64,000 nt of DNA from an uncultured Clostridia bacterium (GTDB lineage: Bacteria > Bacillota > Clostridia > Christensenellales > UBA1242), in assembly GCA_944383685.1 (NCBI GenBank), contig CALWQM010000002.1, positions 1 through 64,000 on the forward strand, read 5' to 3'. Of this stretch, positions 44,601-51,579 are shown in pieces. Below the pieces are notes generated by a model that was not told the origin of the DNA, searched no databases, and saw only the letters and a program-made list of their open reading frames with translations. A program made the translations under genes and the position numbers. The first letter of the stretch is position 1; every line of letters starts with the position of its first letter.

Positions 44601-44787
44601 TGTTTATTTCTATAAATCTAAGGAAATTATTGACAAAAGATTGTCGAAAATGGGGGATTTTTATAACATAAGTTTAAAATTTGAAGATTTACCTATTCTA
44701 AAACTGAATGACGACGGAAATGTGGAAAATAAAATGAAGATATTGCAAGAAATGTTCACAAAAGCTTTAAATGAGAAAAAAGATTAA
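41656..44787 (+). CDS. mfd: Transcription-repair coupling factor Mfd
   Basis: The 1,043-residue ATPase removes RNA polymerase stalled at DNA lesions and recruits UvrA. It has the UvrB-like N-terminal module, the RNA-polymerase-interacting CarD/RID domain (LPKIGDYVVHSFYGIGICKD, about 377-396), Walker A GDVGFGKTEVAF (about 528), DEEQRFG (about 630), the motor motif QIRGRIGRGD and the C-terminal TRCF domain. It is shorter than the typical 1,150 residues, mainly in the N-terminal region. It starts at an ATGA overlap with pth. No terminator is visible before the next gene. Confidence 0.97.
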   Translation: MIDFLDLIRKKDILRFKNIGGLTIGEKAILTASLGSGVYLCGDFVTASKLKFALNNLNFKTEIISCGREIEDIHDPNLFHFANSVSKFLNEELDFLIFLPSSMTSKFSIDFLKQKFKINKENSYSLDDICEKLTSFGYERVDYVNIEGQFAVRGDILDIFIYGETSPMRVEFFDEDVERIIQFETSSMKTLKELDNICILPLILMTGNDDAGMLTENFIIDEPVKIENECAILENSRKNLSWNDEGLFLPFSKLLKEKKIVYTNTEIASYENSTIGQKSYLTDFLSLKKDIELYRYENIYTFLFVGQYKDMMVEFLQTNKINFKIFDGQFEEGSLYVVDAYFPFSFSFLNEKIIAIGTDDLYKAKRVDFKRGKERFSYLPKIGDYVVHSFYGIGICKDIVRLKLSHFEKDYFVLEYKNGALLYLPTEQANYISAYIGAENPKINALGTNEWTRLKQKVKENLKEIAISLAKIYKERQTQKGFKFERDDELEKQFNDYFPYELTADQAQAISDVDKDMESDKIMDRLICGDVGFGKTEVAFRACFKAVYNSKQVAFLCPTTILSEQHYRSAMERFAPFGIRIEKFNRFKTEKETKEILQKLKNGEIDILIGTHKLLGKNVEFKDIGLLVLDEEQRFGVKDKEKIKEIKKNIDVLTLSATPIPRTLHMSLTNIRDISVIATPPKDRLPIQTYVTDYSDQLLVDVSKRELSRGGKVLILFNKVAEIYNFASHVRSLLPNALVGVAHGQMMEKELSKVINDLYDDKFNVFISTTLIENGIDLPQLNTLFVLDSDHLGLSQLYQIRGRIGRGDRLAYAYLTYDKGKVLTEDAYKRLEAITEFRELGSGFKIAMRDLEIRGAGNILGKEQHGHMEKVGYDLYVKLLDEVTRNLKGGQDVNAKEIKVELPLDAYISEKYINSQEERIIFYDKISQVASFDERDALLKELKETNGDVPKETENLCNIALLKNLAVNFNVKLIRITSKDCFVYFYKSKEIIDKRLSKMGDFYNISLKFEDLPILKLNDDGNVENKMKILQEMFTKALNEKKD

Positions 44788-44866
44788 GAAAATATGCCTT
44801 TTTACTTGAAATTTATTGATATTTAATATATAATAATTAAGTTAAAATCTATTACTTGGAGAGATT

Positions 44867-46819
44867 ATGAAGAAAAAAATATTTTCACTTATTTTGTGTT
44901 TGACTATGTGCGTTTCAGTTCTTGCTGGATGTAATTTGTTTGGCACTGACCTTGAACACTATTATAATACAACAGTTGCAACAATAAATTACAGTTACTC
45001 TATTGGTGGAGAGCAAACTTCTTATGCTGAAAATATTACAAAGAGAGAACTTATAAATGCTTACAACAGTTATGGTTATAATTATGTTCAAAGTTACAAT
45101 TACACAATGGAAGAAGCCATTGATATGACCATTGACACAATTGTTAACAGAAAACTTATGATAACTGCGGTTAAGAAATATTATCAAGATAATGGGCTTG
45201 AACTTTTAAATGATGCAGAAAAAACTTATATTTGGGAACAAATTTACGAGTCACTTTATGATAATTTAAGAAACTATTATAATGATATAATGGGGATTGA
45301 GGATGGTGATTCATCTTCAAGTGATTCAACAGATGACAGTGCTGTTGTTTACGAAAAATATGAAAAGAATGCCGTTTTATATTCTTATTTAGACCAAAAC
45401 AATAACCAAAGATATGGCGTTAAGAAAATCACTCCTGCTTCAACTATAAGAGAAACAGGCGAAGTTAAATATTTAAATGGTGTTGCTTATGACTATGAAT
45501 ATCAAGACAAAGAAACAGGGAAATACATTTTCCAAGATTTAATCAAAGATATTTTTAAAGGTTACACTGAAAATGACACAAACTGGAAGAGTGCATATAA
45601 TCAATACCTTAACACTGTGAGAGATAATTACAGTTATGAAGATTTTGAAAATGATGACGAATGCTTCCTTTTTGAAATGAACAGAGTTTATGAGGTTGTA
45701 AGAGATAACTATATTGTTGATAAATATGAAGAAATCTATAATAAAACAGCTGAAAATGGTTCAACTTTAACTAATGTTAGAACAGAAAATGTCCTTTCAT
45801 ATTATGAGAACCAAGTAAGAGCAGACTATGAAAAATATTATAACAATGCTTCCGCTTTTGAAACAGCAGTGCTTGATGAATCAACAAATGTAAACTATGT
45901 TTATAGAGGCTCAAATGCAACAAACTATTTCAATGTTGGTGTAATTAAAATTGATTTCAAAGGAAAAACTGTTGAAGAACTTAAAGCTGAACGTGATGCT
46001 GGAAAGATGACAGAAGCTGAATATCAAAAACAATTGGATAATCTTTATAAATCTATGTATGTTAATGTTAAAGACAGTGAAACAGGGGAAACAACATCAA
46101 CATCTGTTGGAACTCAAACATTGCTTGATATGATTAACAAGAAAATGGATTCAACTCCAAATTATTTGGATTACAATGAAATTATTGCTGATACAGAACA
46201 AACAAACAAAATTTTAGAAGACTTGGGTTATTCAACAACTATTCAAGACAATGAAAAACAAAATATTATTCGCCAATATGTTGAAAATAGAAACAAGGAA
46301 ATTGCATATCAAAAAGCAGATGCTTTCATTGAATATTATTACTATTATAATGATGACACAACATATTTAAATAAAGATAAAACCGCAGTGTTTGGTGTGA
46401 CAAGTTCAGGTGAAGCGGTTTACAGCACAACTTATGCTGACAGCAAAAATGATGCTTTTGATGAAGCACTTATTGAACTTTACAACAATGGCAATGCACA
46501 AGTTGGAGATACTTCAAGTTTGATTAGAACAGATGATGGAATTTACATTTTGTTCTATGCAGGTGAAGTTGAAAGTGTATTTTCTGGAATAACTGAAAAT
46601 TTCACTTTAACACTTAATGACATTATTAAACTTGCAAGCACACGTGTTAACATATTCAGTGAAAAAACAATTTTTGACCAAATTTATGATACCTTGTATG
46701 TTGACAATAACTTTGATAATTTTGAAGAAGAAAACCTCAAATATTTAAAACAAACTTTAACAACTGCTGATAGCAATGCTATTATTAAAAATTATGATGA
46801 ATATAAAGATTTGTTTTGA
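44867..46819 (+). CDS. PrsA/SurA-like foldase lipoprotein
   Basis: The 650-residue protein begins with a lipoprotein signal peptide (KKKIFSLILCLTMCVSVLAGC, lipid-modified Cys22). The region ITKRELINAYNSYGYNY and the helical segment that follows resemble the N-terminal SurA/PrsA chaperone domain. A rotamase domain is not clear in the middle (about 320-480), so activity as a prolyl isomerase is unproven. Such lipoproteins fold secreted proteins outside the membrane, and a PrsA-like gene after mfd is common in Clostridia. GGAGAG precedes the ATG. Tyr, Asn and Asp are very frequent. A stable terminator follows. Confidence 0.8.
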   Translation: MKKKIFSLILCLTMCVSVLAGCNLFGTDLEHYYNTTVATINYSYSIGGEQTSYAENITKRELINAYNSYGYNYVQSYNYTMEEAIDMTIDTIVNRKLMITAVKKYYQDNGLELLNDAEKTYIWEQIYESLYDNLRNYYNDIMGIEDGDSSSSDSTDDSAVVYEKYEKNAVLYSYLDQNNNQRYGVKKITPASTIRETGEVKYLNGVAYDYEYQDKETGKYIFQDLIKDIFKGYTENDTNWKSAYNQYLNTVRDNYSYEDFENDDECFLFEMNRVYEVVRDNYIVDKYEEIYNKTAENGSTLTNVRTENVLSYYENQVRADYEKYYNNASAFETAVLDESTNVNYVYRGSNATNYFNVGVIKIDFKGKTVEELKAERDAGKMTEAEYQKQLDNLYKSMYVNVKDSETGETTSTSVGTQTLLDMINKKMDSTPNYLDYNEIIADTEQTNKILEDLGYSTTIQDNEKQNIIRQYVENRNKEIAYQKADAFIEYYYYYNDDTTYLNKDKTAVFGVTSSGEAVYSTTYADSKNDAFDEALIELYNNGNAQVGDTSSLIRTDDGIYILFYAGEVESVFSGITENFTLTLNDIIKLASTRVNIFSEKTIFDQIYDTLYVDNNFDNFEEENLKYLKQTLTTADSNAIIKNYDEYKDLF

Positions 46820-46840
46820 TGTTTGATTATGAAATTAATT

Positions 46841-46881
46841 AAAAAAGGAACCTTATTAAATTGACAAAGGTTTCTTTTTTT
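46841..46881 (+). terminator. Terminator holding the next gene's -35 box in its loop
   Basis: AAAAAAGGAACCTT (46841-46854) pairs with AAGGTTTCTTTTTT (46867-46880, one G-T pair). The 12-base loop ends in TTGACA (46861-46866), which is the -35 element of the following promoter. Confidence 0.85.
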
Positions 46882-46889
46882 GTTAATAT
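46861..46889 (+). promoter_or_regulatory. Promoter of the flippase-like gene
   Basis: An exact TTGACA (46861-46866) is followed after 17 bases by TAATAT (46884-46889). Expected initiation at about 46896 is two bases before the ATG at 46898, so the mRNA would be leaderless. Confidence 0.65.
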
Positions 46890-46897
46890 ATATCTAT

Positions 46898-48403
46898 ATG
46901 AGCAATTTAAAGGAAGAGGAAAAAATTGAAATAAAAGAAAATACTTCTTTAAACGAACAACAAGAAAGTGAAACCTTGGAAGTTGAAGAAATTCAAGCAG
47001 CTGAGGAAAATCAAGAGGTAGTTGAAACACTTGATGCTCCTGTGGAAGAGGTGAAGGTTGAAACTGATTCTGTTAAAAAGAAGGATAATTTTTTTTCTCG
47101 CCTTATAGATAAACATCGAAAGAAAAAAGAAGAAAAGAGAAAGGAAATTGAAGATGAAAATGCTTCAATTTCAAGCGAAGAAAGCGAAAAATTAAATAAG
47201 AAACTTGACGAAGTTGATAAAGAAACAAAAAAAGTTAACTCAAAAAAACAAAAAATAACAAGCATTTTGCTTTTACTTTTTAATGTTGCATTGGTTGTGG
47301 CTTTGCTTCTTTGGAATTTACTTGGCTCTGACGAATTTACACCATTAAATTTACTTGATATACATGTTTGGCCTTTATTGATATTTATCCTATTTATTGA
47401 ACTAAGTGTTTTGTTTGACGTTGTCAGCACCCATAGAATGATTTACAGAAAAACTTATCGTTCAAGATGGGCTCTTGCATATAAATCAGTTGGAATTTTG
47501 CGTTATTATGACTGTGTTATTCCATTATCTGGTGGTGAAGCTTTTGCAGTTTCGTACTTAGTTAACAGAGATGTACCTGGGGCAACATCGCTTTCAATTC
47601 CTGTTGCAAAACTTATATTTCAACAAATAAGCTGGAACATTGTTGGTATTTTTTGTATTATTTTTTCACAGACAACTTATAGCTCTCAATTTTCAGGCTT
47701 TGTTTCTGCAACAAGTATAATTGGTTTTATTTTAATTTTCGCTGCAATGGCGGGTGTATTGTTTTTATCAGTTTCTAAAAACTTAGGTAAAAAATTGGTT
47801 GCTTGGTTCACAAAAATACTATTTAAACTTCATCTTATCAAAGATTATGACAAACAATATCAAAAATACATGAAGTTTATTTCGGACTATCAAGAAATAA
47901 TTCGTGAATATGGTAAACACCCTTTTGAAATCATTTTACAAATGTTCTTCCATGGTGGAAGATATATCTTGACTTATTCAATTCCATTCTTCATTTATTG
48001 CATATTTAAAGGTTTTCCAGCCGTAGGTGCAGGAGAACTATTTTCAACATTCTTTATTTCTGCTGCATTAATTGAACTTGCATCAAGCTTTATTCCACTT
48101 CCTGGTGGCTCTGGTATGAATGAAATCACATTTACTGTTATATTCAGCCAATTCCTTGAAGGTGAAACTTTCTGGGCACTTCTTCTTTGGAGGTTTGCAA
48201 CTTATTATTTATATTTAATTAGAGGACTTGCTATTGTTACTTATGACACAGTTTATGGAAATAAAAAGTATAAATGGGTAAAGAAAAGGATGGCTTTGCA
48301 GCAAGAAAGTCAAATTTTCAAGAAACAGCAGATAGATAGTTTCCGTGCCGAAAGAAACAAAAGAAGAAAAAGGGAAAAATCAATAAAATCATTGAATAAA
48401 TAA
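46898..48403 (+). CDS. Flippase-like/LPG-synthase transmembrane domain protein
   Basis: The 501-residue protein has a highly charged cytoplasmic start (1-125, Glu- then Lys-rich, with a short amphipathic coil) and about eight transmembrane helices. Motifs ISWNIVGIF, VIPLSGGEAFAVSYL and the C-terminal ELASSFIPLPGGSGMNEITF match the lysylphosphatidylglycerol-synthase transmembrane/UPF0104 family, which may move lipids. The catalytic aminoacyl-transfer domain of MprF is absent. The ATG at 46898 has no ribosome binding site; a TTG six codons upstream would lie at the promoter. The next gene follows after 25 bases. Confidence 0.85.
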   Translation: MSNLKEEEKIEIKENTSLNEQQESETLEVEEIQAAEENQEVVETLDAPVEEVKVETDSVKKKDNFFSRLIDKHRKKKEEKRKEIEDENASISSEESEKLNKKLDEVDKETKKVNSKKQKITSILLLLFNVALVVALLLWNLLGSDEFTPLNLLDIHVWPLLIFILFIELSVLFDVVSTHRMIYRKTYRSRWALAYKSVGILRYYDCVIPLSGGEAFAVSYLVNRDVPGATSLSIPVAKLIFQQISWNIVGIFCIIFSQTTYSSQFSGFVSATSIIGFILIFAAMAGVLFLSVSKNLGKKLVAWFTKILFKLHLIKDYDKQYQKYMKFISDYQEIIREYGKHPFEIILQMFFHGGRYILTYSIPFFIYCIFKGFPAVGAGELFSTFFISAALIELASSFIPLPGGSGMNEITFTVIFSQFLEGETFWALLLWRFATYYLYLIRGLAIVTYDTVYGNKKYKWVKKRMALQQESQIFKKQQIDSFRAERNKRRKREKSIKSLNK

Positions 48404-48422
48404 AGTAAATAATAGATAAACT

Positions 48423-48460
48423 AAGGATATGAAAAAATCTTCATATCCTTGGCTTTTTTC
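48423..48460 (+). terminator. Terminator-like hairpin spanning a start codon
   Basis: AAGGATATGAA (48423-48433) pairs perfectly with TTCATATCCTT (48440-48450) around AAAATC, followed by GGCTTTTTTC. The 5' arm contains the AAGG and the ATG of the gene at 48429, so the hairpin could both stop transcription and hide the start. Confidence 0.7.
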
Positions 48461-48965
48461 TGTGATAATATTGATTGTTTTGCTTATTATTTCTTTAATT
48501 TTAGGATTTACAGGCTATTTTTTTTCATTGTCAACTATGCGATCTTCAAGTGATTTAACATTAGGGGAGTCAATTTGCATCAATGTCAGCCCGAATGAAA
48601 CAAGTGTTGCATCATTTACATTTGATGGCAACTATCTTCCGGGTGAAAAATTGCCACAAGTTATTCAAATAAAGGCGAATGACTTAGATAAAAATTTGAA
48701 GTTGCGTGTTAAAGCAGAAGTTTTTTCAAGTGATAAACTTTCAAAATTTGATTTTGTGACAACTGATGACTTTGTTAATAAGAATGATGGATATTTTTAT
48801 TTAACTGGGGAACTTGCTGGTGGAAATAAAATAACCTTTTCAAATTACGTTGTTATGCCTGAAAAGTCTGTTTTTAAAAGCAAAGATAAATATATTTTAA
48901 GTATCATTGTGGAAAATTTAGACGCAACTTTGCCTGTTGAAGATATTTGGCCAGAAAGTGTTTAA
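48429..48965 (+). CDS. Membrane-anchored hypothetical protein (178 aa)
   Basis: I do not recognise the family. The protein has a strong N-terminal membrane helix (about 8-35) and an extracytoplasmic beta-rich domain rich in Asp, Ser and Asn. The ATG lies inside the hairpin described at 48423, and AAGG sits only 2 bases ahead of it, too close for a normal ribosome binding site. Translation may therefore rely on upstream ribosomes from the flippase-like gene. It could form a unit with the next small genes. Confidence 0.7.
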   Translation: MKKSSYPWLFSVIILIVLLIISLILGFTGYFFSLSTMRSSSDLTLGESICINVSPNETSVASFTFDGNYLPGEKLPQVIQIKANDLDKNLKLRVKAEVFSSDKLSKFDFVTTDDFVNKNDGYFYLTGELAGGNKITFSNYVVMPEKSVFKSKDKYILSIIVENLDATLPVEDIWPESV

Positions 48966-49018
48966 TTTTGTTGGACATTTTTATTGTTATATTGTAAAAT
49001 ATGAAAAGAGAGGATGTT

Positions 49019-49330
49019 ATGGAAGAAAAGAAAAATTTGCCAAAACCACCACAAAATTTAAACGCAGAACGACCATTGCCACCACGTCCACCTGTTATCA
49101 ACAATGGAGTGGCTGCGAATGTAGAAAATCATGAAGTTTCTCAAAAAGAAGAAATTGAAAATAAACAAAATACGGAAATAAAAACTGATATTAAAACTGA
49201 AAAACAACCAGAAACAGCTGAAAAAGTGAAAAAAGAGAAGATTTGGAACCGCAAACCATTGCTTTGGTCAGGCATACTTCTTGCTGTGGCTGTGGTTGCA
49301 ATTTTGGTTTTTTGTTTGGTTGCTTTGTAA
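49019..49330 (+). CDS. Small C-terminally anchored protein (103 aa)
   Basis: I do not recognise the family. It begins with a Pro/Asn-rich stretch (LPKPPQNLNAERPLPPRPP), passes through a charged Lys/Glu region and ends in a single transmembrane helix (about 80-103). Such tail-anchored topology puts most of the protein in the cytoplasm. GAGAGG lies 5 bases before the ATG at 49019 and decides against the ATG at 49001. A terminator follows after 20 bases. Confidence 0.72.
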   Translation: MEEKKNLPKPPQNLNAERPLPPRPPVINNGVAANVENHEVSQKEEIENKQNTEIKTDIKTEKQPETAEKVKKEKIWNRKPLLWSGILLAVAVVAILVFCLVAL

Positions 49331-49350
49331 AATATAATTGATTATTCAAG

Positions 49351-49389
49351 AAAATTCAACATAATTATGTGTTGAATTTTTTATTTTTT
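49351..49389 (+). terminator. Terminator after the 103-aa gene
   Basis: AAAATTCAACA (49351-49361) pairs with TGTTGAATTTT (49370-49380) and is followed by T-rich sequence. Confidence 0.85.
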
Positions 49390-49404
49390 GTCAACAATGC
49401 TTCT

Positions 49405-49857
49405 ATGAAAAAATTAATTGTGTTTATGGTGCTTGTTTTGTTTGTAACATTAACAGCCTTTGTTAAAAATAAAGAAAATCCACTTTTTGATTGTGATAAT
49501 GTTGAAAAGGTGTGTGTAATAACTGAAAATAGTGGTGCAAGTGGGGAAAATGTTGTTGATTGTGGAAATAAAGACTTTGTTTATCTATCAAAAGAGGACG
49601 GAAAGAAGTTTGTTTGTTCGAACAAGGTTGCAGGCTTACAGTTTTATATTGAAAATATGGAATTAAATGATTTATTAAATTTGCTTAATGCGGATATAAT
49701 AGACACTCAATATGTTGAAAATATTCAAGTTGTTTATGCTTATTCACCATATTATCAAGGTAATGTTGTTATGGAAAATAAAAAAGTTAATTTACAAATT
49801 GCTTTAAAAGATGATGAAATTATTGCTGGTTTTCCATTAATTTTAACAGGATTTTAA
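49405..49857 (+). CDS. Exported hypothetical protein, possible YwmB homologue
   Basis: The 150-residue protein has an N-terminal hydrophobic signal or anchor (about 3-19), a Cys-containing region (DCDNVEKVCVI) and a C-terminal block ending VYAYSPYYQGNVVMENKKVNLQIAL. It lies just ahead of a SpoIIQ-like gene and near spoIIID. In Bacillus, ywmB, murA, spoIID, spoIIQ and spoIIID cluster in that order; here murA and spoIID are missing. The YwmB identification rests mainly on context. The ATG at 49405 is preferred to a start 12 codons upstream, which lies in the terminator region. Confidence 0.6.
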   Translation: MKKLIVFMVLVLFVTLTAFVKNKENPLFDCDNVEKVCVITENSGASGENVVDCGNKDFVYLSKEDGKKFVCSNKVAGLQFYIENMELNDLLNLLNADIIDTQYVENIQVVYAYSPYYQGNVVMENKKVNLQIALKDDEIIAGFPLILTGF

Positions 49858-49922
49858 AAATTTTTAAAATTTATGTATAAACAAATTAAATTGAGTCAAT
49901 ATTTTTGGCATGGAGGAAAGAT

Positions 49923-50483
49923 ATGGAAATCAACAAAACAAACAAATTTAAAAACTTTTTCAAAAGATACGGAGTTATTGCTCTTGCAGGGGTGTTTGTG
50001 GTTGCCATTGCGTTGACAATTGCATTCACAGCAGTGGACAGGGGAAGTGAAGTTACAACAAACACCTTGCAATTTGAAGAACCAATGAACAATGCAGTTG
50101 TTTTAAAGGACTATTCCGACACTGAGTTACAATACAATTCTGTGTTAAACAGATGGGAGGCGCATCTTGGAATTGACTTCACAAGTGAAGATACTTCTGT
50201 TCTTTCAGTTTTAGAAGGCACAGTGACAAGTGTTACAAACAATTCTCTTGAAGGTTATGTTGTTGAAATAACTCACAGTGATGGCTTTGTTAGTGTTTAT
50301 TCTTCTCTTGATGCAAATGTTTTAGTTGCAGAAGGTGATACCGTTGCAAAAGGTCAACAAATTGGAAATGCTTCAAACACAGCAACAAATGAATTTACAG
50401 AAGGAAATCAACTCCATTTTTGCTTATTAAAAGATGGTGTTGAAGTTGATCCTAATAACTATCTTGACTTGCAGAACAAATAA
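49923..50483 (+). CDS. spoIIQ: SpoIIQ-like M23 (LytM) domain protein
   Basis: The 186-residue protein has an N-terminal transmembrane anchor (about 18-38) and an extracytoplasmic LytM domain. The zinc motif HLGIDF (HxxxD) is intact, but the usual HxH is QLHF: the first His is replaced by Gln, so peptidase activity is doubtful. In sporulating bacteria SpoIIQ sits in the forespore membrane and pairs with SpoIIIAH across the gap. Position near spoIIID supports the call, although other M23 proteins have a similar layout. GGAGG lies 6 bases before the ATG at 49923; a TTG upstream is less likely. Confidence 0.75.
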   Translation: MEINKTNKFKNFFKRYGVIALAGVFVVAIALTIAFTAVDRGSEVTTNTLQFEEPMNNAVVLKDYSDTELQYNSVLNRWEAHLGIDFTSEDTSVLSVLEGTVTSVTNNSLEGYVVEITHSDGFVSVYSSLDANVLVAEGDTVAKGQQIGNASNTATNEFTEGNQLHFCLLKDGVEVDPNNYLDLQNK

Positions 50484-50486
50484 TTG

Positions 50487-50514
50487 AAAGACACACTTGT
50501 TGTGTCTTTTTACA
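50487..50514 (+). terminator. Terminator of the SpoIIQ-like gene
   Basis: AAAGACACA (50487-50495) pairs with TGTGTCTTT (50501-50509) around CTTGT, followed by Ts. Confidence 0.9.
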
Positions 50515-50640
50515 TAAAATTAAATTTATTTGAAAAAAATTTTAAAATTAAACAAAAAAAACTGTCTTTTTTGTTATTTTAATAAAATTCTTTTAAATAA
50601 GTTGCTTAAAAAATTTTAATAATCTTTTGCTTTAAAAAAG

Positions 50641-50670
50641 TTGATTTTTAAAATATAAATATGCTAATAT
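50641..50670 (+). promoter_or_regulatory. Promoter of acpP
   Basis: TTGATT (50641-50646) and TAATAT (50665-50670) are spaced by 18 bases. TGC just upstream of the -10 makes it an extended -10 element. Confidence 0.65.
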
Positions 50671-50689
50671 ATAAATAGTGGAGGGCAAA

Positions 50690-50920
50690 ATGATTATTGA
50701 GAAAGTTAAACAATTAGTTGCTGAACAACTTGGTATTGATGTTAACACTATTAAAGATGATTCTAACATCTTGGAAGATTTGGGTGCAGATTCTCTTGAT
50801 ATTATTGAAATGTTGATGACACTTGAAGATGAATACGGCGTAACCATTCCAGATGACAAAATAAATCAAGTTAAAACAATCAGTGAAATTGCTAAACTTA
50901 TTGAAGACTGCAAACAATAA
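50690..50920 (+). CDS. acpP: Acyl carrier protein
   Basis: The 76-residue protein carries growing acyl chains on a phosphopantetheine group attached to Ser in the motif GADSLDIIEML (Ser about 36). It is acidic and full length. GGAGGG lies 4 bases before the ATG at 50690, which is preferred to a GTG upstream. It is not next to other fatty-acid genes in this window and stands alone between a SpoIIQ-like gene and spoIIID. It could be the main ACP or a specialised copy. Confidence 0.95.
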   Translation: MIIEKVKQLVAEQLGIDVNTIKDDSNILEDLGADSLDIIEMLMTLEDEYGVTIPDDKINQVKTISEIAKLIEDCKQ

Positions 50921-50950
50921 TTTGACAAAGTTTTGCATAATTCGACAAAT

Positions 50951-50984
50951 TCTCTCATAAGGTTTCTTATGGGAGGATTTTTTT
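50951..50984 (+). terminator. Terminator/SD-sequestering hairpin before spoIIID
   Basis: TCTCTCATAAG (50951-50961) pairs along its whole length, with two G-T pairs, with CTTATGGGAGG (50966-50976) around GTTT. Seven Ts follow after one A. The 3' arm contains GGGAGG, the ribosome binding site of spoIIID (ATG 50985). Confidence 0.75.
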
Positions 50985-51242
50985 ATGAAGCCATATATTG
51001 AAGAAAGAACTCTTCAAGTGGCGAATCATATTGCAGATACTCATGACACAATAAGAACGACTGCCAAAAGTTTTAATTTGTCTAAGAGTACAGTGCACTA
51101 TGATTTGTCGTATCGTTTAAAAAAAGTGGATAAAAATCTTTATAAACAAGTGAAAAAAATTCTTGATGATAATTTTGCGGAAAAGCATATAAGAGGCGGA
51201 GAGTCTACTAAAAGAAAATATGAAAAAGAAATGAATATATAA
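50985..51242 (+). CDS. spoIIID: Sporulation transcription factor SpoIIID
   Basis: The 85-residue protein follows the SpoIIID pattern closely: YIEERTLQVANHI, the helix-turn-helix TIRTTAKSFNLSKSTVHYDLSYRL, and the C-terminal HIRGGESTKRKYEK block. SpoIIID activates and represses genes in the mother cell after engulfment. Its presence with a SpoIIQ-like protein points to a spore-forming ancestry, and probably to sporulation itself. The ribosome binding site is GGGAGG, which lies in the hairpin described at 50951-50984. No separate sigma-E type promoter is clear. Confidence 0.93.
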   Translation: MKPYIEERTLQVANHIADTHDTIRTTAKSFNLSKSTVHYDLSYRLKKVDKNLYKQVKKILDDNFAEKHIRGGESTKRKYEKEMNI

Positions 51243-51579
51243 ATTTAAAAAAAATAAAATAATAAAAAATTCAAAAATTAATAAAAAATGCTGTTAAAAT
51301 CAATAAAAAATTCAAAAAAACTTGATTTTTTCGGTATTTTTTTATTTTTTATATAATTTTTGTTAAATATTTTATTGTGTTTTGATATGGAATTTTCAAT
51401 TTTTTTATATTAATTTTTTTTAAATAATTTAAAAATTTTCTTTTTTGAATTTTATTTATATTGTTTTTCTATTTATTTGACTTTTTTTAGGACATTAAAT
51501 TATAATATAAATATATAATTATTACCTACATAAATTGATTAAATTTGTTTGTTTTGCAAATAGTAAATAAGGAGGCTTC
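51243..51579. other. AT-rich intergenic region and leader of the giant gene
   Basis: No gene is seen in this 337-base gap. The first 200 bases are almost only A and T, with runs such as AAAAATTCAAAAA and TTTTTTATT that may serve as a diffuse terminator for spoIIID. From 51477 there is a promoter, then a leader of about 67 bases ending in GGAGG at 51571-51575. Confidence 0.7.
51477..51506 (+). promoter_or_regulatory. Promoter of the giant GLUG-repeat lipoprotein gene
   Basis: TTGACT (51477-51482) and exact TATAAT (51501-51506) are spaced by 18 bases. Confidence 0.8.
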
